Positions 8,047 to 11,712 of a stretch of 11,712 nt of DNA are shown piece by piece. The position numbers and the translations under genes were made by a program. The DNA is from UMGS1649 sp045659265 (GTDB lineage Bacteria; Bacillota; Clostridia; TANB77; CAG-465). The DNA lies in assembly GCA_045659265.1 (NCBI GenBank), contig JAZOWO010000025.1, positions 1 to 11,712 on the forward strand, written 5' to 3'. The notes under the pieces were generated by a model. The model saw only the letters and a list, made by a program, of their open reading frames with translations. It did not search any database and had not been told where the DNA came from. Position 1 is the stretch's first letter. Each line of letters opens with the position of its first letter.

Positions 8047-8856
8047 TTACCTTCTAGTAACACCATTTCCGCTTTCATATTTCTTAAGTCCCTTTTTGTA
8101 TATAATACTCATAAGGATAGGAAATACTATTGCAGAAGCTATAAATATTCCAAATGCTAAAGGATTAAAACTATCCATTAGAGATACTGGAATATGTGCT
8201 ACATACATAGCAGGTATTGCTGTATACATGATGATTTTCATAAATCCAGGGAACATCGCTTCAGGATAAATGGTTAATGTTATAAGCAAGGAATGTGTGT
8301 ATTTGTGGCAGGCATTTGTAATGTCTCCAAGCCAGAAAGCAAACAGTCTTACTATAACTATTACGCTTAAAAGTATAACCGCAGATATAAGCGCAAGGAT
8401 AAGTAACCAAATAAACTTAAAGATGTTTCCATGAACCGCTATAAATCCTATAACTGCCCCAAAGATAAGATCTCCCATTGCGGATAAGACAGATCTTGAA
8501 GTAAGCTGTGAAATTAAGCCGTTCTTAGGTTTTGTAAGGTAGATGTCCATATTTCCGTCGACGATATCTTTGCATAATGTTTCTACACCACCGAAGCAGA
8601 AGAAAACAATGCCGTAACCAATGGTCGGAATAGACCACAAGTACATGATGTCTGCCATACCAACTCCGTTAATACTTCCTCCCTTGTTGCTAAACAAGAT
8701 GCTCCAGAACAAAAGGAAAACGAAGTTGTTAATGAACATGGCTACCGTTTGGATAATAAAGCTTTTCTTGTTAGAAATATTGCTTCTAATATTGTAGCAA
8801 ATGCAAAGCCACAAGTATTTAAGCATGGAAATAAATCCTTTAAACGCCCTCAACAT
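8047..8856 (-). CDS. ABC-2 type transporter permease, second of pair (ABC2_membrane_6 / COG3694-like)
   Basis: The 269 residues have about six membrane segments (near 34-55, 70-90, 122-141, 148-170, 190-220 and 233-253) and a basic C-terminus (YKKGLKKYESGNG). The cytoplasmic motif GNMDIYLTKPKN (101-112) corresponds to GDFAYDLTKPYN in the neighbouring permease, so the two are distant paralogues that probably form a heterodimeric channel. The gene overlaps the upstream permease by 17 bases. Its AAAGGAG (8869-8875) lies inside that gene with a rather long 12-base spacer, which suggests translational coupling. The COG4586-COG4587-COG3694 type of exporter has uncharacterised substrates. Naming of the family comes from protein style and gene order, not from a search. 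Confidence 0.88.
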   Translation of the reverse strand: MLRAFKGFISMLKYLWLCICYNIRSNISNKKSFIIQTVAMFINNFVFLLFWSILFSNKGGSINGVGMADIMYLWSIPTIGYGIVFFCFGGVETLCKDIVDGNMDIYLTKPKNGLISQLTSRSVLSAMGDLIFGAVIGFIAVHGNIFKFIWLLILALISAVILLSVIVIVRLFAFWLGDITNACHKYTHSLLITLTIYPEAMFPGFMKIIMYTAIPAMYVAHIPVSLMDSFNPLAFGIFIASAIVFPILMSIIYKKGLKKYESGNGVTRR

Positions 8857-9613
8857 TTTGTTTCTTCACTCCTTTCTTGTAGATAAAAATTAAGATTAAC
8901 ATTAGCACTGTTCCTGCTAAAAGTTCACATCCAAGCGAGAATATAAACTTACCCAAACTGAAGTTTACAAGTAAACTTGCAGGCGTGTAAATTATATGAG
9001 TCGTAGGAATGAACATAAGTGGAATTTGTATCCAGTTAGGGAAAAGTTCAAGTGGTGAAAAGGCAAATATAAGCATTGCCTTTTGCACAAGAAGCCACAC
9101 TGAAGATACATCTCTTCCAAGCCATATTGAAAGTAATCCAATAATAATATGAAGCATTAAAAGAAGTACTGTTGCCATTAAGGCAATTAATAATGTACCC
9201 AATATGCTCATTATTGTAACAGGAATAACTCCAACATAAACTATTCCAAGAATTATTCCAAGACACATTAATACAAGTGTCATAGGAAGTTCTGCTACAC
9301 CTTCTGAAATAATTCTAAGCATAAAGTTGTACGGTTTCGTAAGGTCGTATGCAAAATCTCCCATCTCAATCTTTGCTGCAATCTTCTTGTAAAGATTAGA
9401 GTAAGAATAGATAATTGCTTCCGCCAAAATAAGATACCATACAAGCTGTGGCTGAGAATATCCCGCCATTGTTTTTCCTTCAAGAACAAAGTCCCAAAGA
9501 AGCGAGAAAATGCTAATGTGAATCGTAAACGAAAGTAATGTGCCAAACACATCACTTAACTTCTTAAACTGCTGCTTAAGAATAACCTTAGCGAATGCAA
9601 TGTACTTTTTCAT
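8840..9613 (-). CDS. ABC-2 type transporter permease, first of pair (COG4587-like)
   Basis: The 257 residues contain about six membrane segments (near 22-43, 55-75, 108-128, 133-160, 173-190 and 225-245), the motif LTKP at 92-95, and PTTHIIYTPASLL (203-215), then a basic C-terminal tail. It starts one base into the stop codon of the ATPase gene (TAATG junction), the typical coupling of exporter subunits. Codon use resembles the other two operon genes: Ile mostly ATT/ATC and Leu mostly CTT, unlike mutS and the prepilin-like genes. The substrate is unknown. Confidence 0.88.
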   Translation of the reverse strand: MKKYIAFAKVILKQQFKKLSDVFGTLLSFTIHISIFSLLWDFVLEGKTMAGYSQPQLVWYLILAEAIIYSYSNLYKKIAAKIEMGDFAYDLTKPYNFMLRIISEGVAELPMTLVLMCLGIILGIVYVGVIPVTIMSILGTLLIALMATVLLLMLHIIIGLLSIWLGRDVSSVWLLVQKAMLIFAFSPLELFPNWIQIPLMFIPTTHIIYTPASLLVNFSLGKFIFSLGCELLAGTVLMLILIFIYKKGVKKQNVEGV

Positions 9614-10587
9614 TAGTCTCCCTCCTGTACTTTTCCGGTGTAAATATCATAGATAACATTCTCAAGAGATGCGCTAGTAATTGCAAGATCTGCTACCTTG
9701 CCCACCTTAAGAAGCGTTTCAATAACATCTGCTACCTTAATATCGTTTTCGTCGAACTCTACCGTAATCTTTTCCTCTAAACCGATATTTACCTTGTAAT
9801 TTGCAAAAAGGTTCTTAACAGTTTCCACATCTACCTTTTCATCATAACTTACCAGAATCTTTTTCTTCGTAAGGAAAACATGCTCAATATCCTTAAGTTC
9901 ACTGTCAAGCATAACCTTTCCGTGATTGATAAGAATAATTCTAGAGCAAAGCTTTTCGATATCCGAAATATCATGGCTCGTAATGAATATAGTAGTGTTG
10001 TACTTCTTGTTAAGAGTAAGAATCATATCCCTAACCTTCTTCTTAACTACGATGTCAAGACCAATGGTCGGTTCATCAAAAAATATTACATCCGGTCTGT
10101 GTAAAGTAACAGCTGCTACCTCACAAATCATCCTCTGTCCAAGTGATAAGCTGCTCGCAGACTTATCCATCAAATGAGAAATATCAAAGAAGTCCGTGAT
10201 TTCCTTAATTCTCTCATTAAGCACATCCTTAGGAATGTCATAAATGGCACCTAAAAGTCTGTAACTTTCAATTATGGGCAAGTGCGAAATTAATGATGAC
10301 TTTTGTCCAAACATTGTTGCAATGTGGTAGGTCATTTCCTTTCTCTGCTCCCAAGGATTATACCCACATACACTTACTTCTCCGCTTGTAGGGTAAAGAA
10401 TACCAGTCATCATCTTAATAGTAGTACTCTTTCCCGCTCCATTAGGTCCAATGAACCCAATGATTTCTCCCGGTCTAATCTCAAAGTTTACGTTGTCTAC
10501 CGCAGTAAGAGTTTTACTCTCCTTCTTACCCTTAGACTTAAGCGTGAACACCTTGCTAAGACCCTTTACCTCGATTACCTTTTTCAT
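9613..10587 (-). CDS. ABC exporter ATP-binding protein (COG4586-like)
   Basis: The 324 residues carry Walker A GPNGAGKST (47-55), Q-loop Q95 in TMFGQKS, signature LSLGQ (147-151), Walker B VIFFDEP (D171, E172) and the H-loop histidine H205 in ITSHD. It is an intact ATPase that would power the two permeases encoded downstream. The C-terminal ~100 residues beyond the nucleotide-binding core are a regulatory-type extension common in this branch. MTYHIATMFGQKSSL and LPIIESYRLL are typical of the COG4586 branch, by recollection. The start has AAGGAGG at 10595-10601, seven bases upstream. Lys is encoded mostly by AAG and Leu by CTT, unlike the rest of the window. The gene is preceded by a terminator-containing leader, so expression may be controlled by readthrough. 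Confidence 0.95.
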   Translation of the reverse strand: MKKVIEVKGLSKVFTLKSKGKKESKTLTAVDNVNFEIRPGEIIGFIGPNGAGKSTTIKMMTGILYPTSGEVSVCGYNPWEQRKEMTYHIATMFGQKSSLISHLPIIESYRLLGAIYDIPKDVLNERIKEITDFFDISHLMDKSASSLSLGQRMICEVAAVTLHRPDVIFFDEPTIGLDIVVKKKVRDMILTLNKKYNTTIFITSHDISDIEKLCSRIILINHGKVMLDSELKDIEHVFLTKKKILVSYDEKVDVETVKNLFANYKVNIGLEEKITVEFDENDIKVADVIETLLKVGKVADLAITSASLENVIYDIYTGKVQEGD

Positions 10588-10614
10588 AATGTTGCCTCCT
10601 TAAATTAATTTTTT

Positions 10615-10643
10615 TATATTTTATTTTTTGTTTAGGGTTTCAA
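10615..10643 (-). promoter_or_regulatory. Weak possible promoter directly before the ABC operon
   Basis: On the minus strand TTGAAA (10638-10643) is followed after 17 bases by AATATA (10615-10620), or after 19 bases by TATAAA (10613-10618). If used, it would give a leader of only about 20 bases and bypass the upstream terminator. Both versions are poor matches. Confidence 0.25.
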
Positions 10644-10664
10644 ATTAATGTCCAAAAATGGACG

Positions 10665-10707
10665 CAAAAAAGGTGTGTCGATACCAGTTTTCGTATCAAC
10701 ACACCTT
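10665..10707 (-). terminator. Intrinsic terminator / attenuator before the ABC operon
   Basis: AAGGTGTGT and GATAC pair with GTATC and ACACACCTT (10670-10684 with 10693-10707) around an 8-base loop, with a T run at 10665-10671 in the minus-strand transcript. The one irregular position (10679/10698) is a G-U pair in the minus-strand RNA but C-A in the plus-strand RNA. With the T run, this fixes the direction as minus. It ends the transcript of the 49-codon ORF, 21 bases after its stop, and lies 77 bases before the ABC ATPase start. Confidence 0.88.
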
Positions 10708-10798
10708 AAAGTTCTACAAACACATAGCTAAATAGCTAGAGACCCAACTCTAGTATTTAACTTATTATCTATATTACAACCTTGGTATTTTGATACGA
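10691..10798 (-). promoter_or_regulatory. Candidate antiterminator pairing
   Basis: In the minus-strand RNA the ORF segment UCGUAUCAAAAUACC (10798 to 10784) can pair with the terminator 5' arm GGUGUGUUGAUACGA (10705 to 10691): 13 Watson-Crick pairs, one G-U and one A-G mismatch, nine of the pairs consecutive. This pairing and the terminator hairpin exclude each other. Complementarity is seen directly; a role in antitermination is inference. Confidence 0.55.
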
Positions 10799-10877
10799 CA
10801 ATTGAAGCCCAAACTGCCACTGACAGATTAGACATAACTGGTTCTCTATACATAAATTGTTTATTAATTTTTGTCAT
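10728..10877 (-). CDS. Small 49-residue protein or leader peptide of unknown family
   Basis: The ORF starts MTKINKQF, has a hydrophobic middle (LSVAVWASIVV, residues 18-28), a single Cys at 34, and ends NTRVGSLAI. It is preceded by AAGGAGG (10886-10892) with an eight-base spacer and by a near-consensus promoter (10982-11010), and is followed by a strong terminator, so it has all parts of an expressed gene. Codons 27-32 form the upstream strand of the candidate antiterminator. There is no signal peptide, double-Gly leader or recognisable family. It could be a leader peptide controlling the ABC operon, a peptide exported by that transporter, or an independent small protein. The first is favoured by the alternative pairings. 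A 6-pair hairpin (10736-10741 with 10748-10753) lies over its last codons. Confidence 0.7.
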   Translation of the reverse strand: MTKINKQFMYREPVMSNLSVAVWASIVVSKYQGCNIDNKLNTRVGSLAI

Positions 10878-10919
10878 ACCAAATACCTCCTTTTCTTTCT
10901 AATTTTTCTTTTTATATTT

Positions 10920-10978
10920 GTTATGATTTTCACTTGGACGATAAGTAAATCTACCTGGATTTAATTTATCACCATAAC
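10920..10978 (-). promoter_or_regulatory. Structured 5' leader of the 49-codon gene
   Basis: In the minus-strand RNA GUUAUG (10978-10973) can pair with CAUAAC (10925-10920). Inside this, GGUGAUAA (10973-10966) pairs with UUAUCGUC (10944-10937), sharing base 10973 with the outer stem, and AAAUC (10962-10958) pairs with GAUUU (10951-10947) under a 6-base CAGGUA loop. The element starts at about the expected transcription start. I do not recognise it as a known riboswitch class. Confidence 0.4.
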
Positions 10979-10981
10979 TTC

Positions 10982-11010
10982 ATATTAACACACGAAAATG
11001 TTTATGTCAA
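10982..11010 (-). promoter_or_regulatory. Strong promoter of the 49-codon gene and possibly of the ABC operon
   Basis: On the minus strand a perfect TTGACA (11005-11010), a 17-base spacer and TAATAT (10982-10987). Transcription would start near 10975, giving a leader of about 98 bases before the ORF. Confidence 0.85.
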
Positions 11011-11081
11011 CTATAGAGCCCAAAATTTTTATAAATTTATTTAAATTAATCTTTAAGTATTAGAAAATTTTGTAAAATGCA

Positions 11082-11110
11082 TTTACATATCTACACACTT
11101 ATTGTATTAT
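11082..11110 (+). promoter_or_regulatory. Promoter of the 156-residue membrane protein
   Basis: TTTACA (11082-11087), a 17-base spacer and TATTAT (11105-11110), placed about 45 bases before the start codon and divergent from the promoter at 10982-11010. The 71 bases between the two -35 boxes are AT-rich and hold nothing else that I can name. Confidence 0.7.
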
Positions 11111-11117
11111 ATTGTTA

Positions 11118-11134
11118 ACAAGCAAATTGCTTGT
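11118..11134. promoter_or_regulatory. 17-base palindrome at the transcription start
   Basis: ACAAGCAA and TTGCTTGT flank a single central A. The site begins about eight bases after the -10 box, so it would overlap the first transcribed bases. This suits a repressor operator, or a short 5' hairpin in the mRNA (7 pairs, 3-base loop). Confidence 0.5.
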
Positions 11135-11153
11135 ATAGGAGGGAAAAATATAT

Positions 11154-11624
11154 ATGAATAAAACAGTTAAAAAAGTACTTATTATTTGTGTTTGTGTGGT
11201 ATTAATAGCAGGTATAGCCGGAGCTATATGGTTTTGGGATATGAATAGAGTTATTGAAAGTCCATACCCTGAAGTAGTTGCTATCGGAAAGAATAAAAAT
11301 AAAGGTGGTGCTGTAGCATATTCTATTACACAACATCCAGATAAAATAGTACTTACAAATTACTGTACTTCTGGAATAGTTAAATCGATTGTTACATATA
11401 ATTTGGAAAATGATGTTGTAGTATCTGCTACTAGAGAAACGCATTATGAAATAAAATGGGATGCACATTACTATGCTAAAACAGAAGAAAACAGAGAAGC
11501 TAAAGGCAACGTCCTTTATACTCCAAACTTAGATACAGATGAAATAGGAAAGACTTCTACTGAGTTAATCAAATCTATTGAAGCTGGACATACTGGAAAT
11601 GAACGAATAGATGAAATTAAATAA
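11154..11624 (+). CDS. Single-pass membrane-anchored protein of unknown function
   Basis: The 156 residues start with a basic tip (MNKTVKK) and one membrane segment at about 8-27 (VLIICVCVVLIAGIAGAIWF), with Cys12 and Cys14 inside it. There is no clear signal peptidase site, so it is probably an N-terminal anchor with about 125 residues outside the cell. The outer part is mixed, with a beta-like middle (IVLTNYC, SIVTYNLENDVVVSA), and resembles no family I can name. The start is supported by AGGAGGG (11137-11143) with a ten-base spacer. The gene is monocistronic, with its own promoter, palindrome and strong terminator. Confidence 0.85.
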   Translation: MNKTVKKVLIICVCVVLIAGIAGAIWFWDMNRVIESPYPEVVAIGKNKNKGGAVAYSITQHPDKIVLTNYCTSGIVKSIVTYNLENDVVVSATRETHYEIKWDAHYYAKTEENREAKGNVLYTPNLDTDEIGKTSTELIKSIEAGHTGNERIDEIK

Positions 11625-11625
11625 T

Positions 11626-11662
11626 AAAAAAGCGGAGGCACGTAAGTGCCCCCGCTTTTTTT
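11626..11662 (+). terminator. Intrinsic terminator of the membrane protein gene
   Basis: AAAAAAGCGG and GGCAC (11626-11641, one unpaired A) pair with GTGCC and CCGC plus the T run (11646-11661) around a GTAA loop. It begins one base after the stop codon. A T run follows on both strands, so it may also serve a convergent gene entering from the right. Confidence 0.9.
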
Positions 11663-11712
11663 AGCCGTTCCAAAAATTTGCAGATAAAAATACCATTGGA
11701 CTTGTATTACTG
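11661..11712 (-). CDS. Possible 3' end of a minus-strand gene
   Basis: One minus frame is open from the right edge and reads SNTSPMVFLSANFWNG before a TAA at 11661-11663, immediately beside the bidirectional terminator. The position is what a convergent gene would show, but 16 residues are too few to identify a protein or to rule out chance. Confidence 0.3.
   Translation of the reverse strand, partial: SNTSPMVFLSANFWNG

Noticed and set aside
9048..9555. Long minus-strand open frames inside the first permease gene.
   Set aside because: They lie wholly within a well-supported membrane protein gene, have no ribosome binding site of note, and their translations are low-complexity shadows.
10650..10663. 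GTCCA-AAAA-TGGAC hairpin between the attenuator and the ABC ATPase gene as a second terminator.
   Set aside because: The stem is only five pairs and is not followed by an adequate T run in the minus-strand transcript.
10728..10877. The 49-residue peptide as an AgrD-type autoinducer or a double-Gly bacteriocin precursor.
   Set aside because: It has no amphipathic AgrD leader with an acidic tail, no Gly-Gly cleavage site, and no AgrB, peptidase-domain transporter or modification enzyme is encoded in the window.

Overview
The window is AT-rich (about 27-38 % GC in the lines I counted), has strong AGGAGG-type ribosome binding sites and sigma-A-like promoters with 17-base spacers, and carries a MutS of Firmicutes type. 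Together with DUF2207 and prepilin-like proteins starting KKxGISLIVLVITIIV, this suggests a low-GC Firmicute, probably an uncultured clostridial lineage. That placement is inference. No tRNA, rRNA, CRISPR array or insertion sequence was seen.

Layout. 1-2184 (minus): a DUF2207 membrane protein whose glycine-rich tail appears frameshifted, followed 18 bases later by a prepilin-like gene that runs off the left edge. 2302-4884 (minus): mutS with its own promoter and terminator. 5042-5353 (plus): a small membrane protein divergent from mutS. 5430-6833 (minus): a second, longer prepilin-like protein sharing the same N-terminal module. 6916-7749 (minus): dinD, a BRO-N protein. 7750-8046 (297 bases): no gene; it holds a long dinD leader, an operator-like dyad and the terminator of the next operon. 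8047-10587 (minus): a three-gene ABC exporter operon (ATPase, permease, permease) with overlapping genes. 10588-11153 (566 bases): the transporter leader, with a hidden 49-codon gene, a terminator and two divergent promoters. 11154-11624 (plus): a single-pass membrane protein of unknown function, with a terminator. The last 50 bases may hold the 3' end of another minus-strand gene.

The most interesting region is 10664-11010, upstream of the ABC operon. A near-consensus promoter (TTGACA-17-TATAAT-like) drives a 49-codon ORF with a good ribosome binding site, followed by a strong intrinsic terminator. A segment inside the ORF can pair over 15 positions (13 Watson-Crick, one G-U, one mismatch) with the 5' arm of that terminator, which would form an antiterminator. 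The same ORF segment can also pair with the ORF's own ribosome-binding region. This chain of mutually exclusive pairings resembles translation-coupled transcription attenuation, with the 49-residue peptide as leader and the ABC exporter as the regulated target. The peptide might instead be a product exported by the transporter; the sequence alone does not decide.
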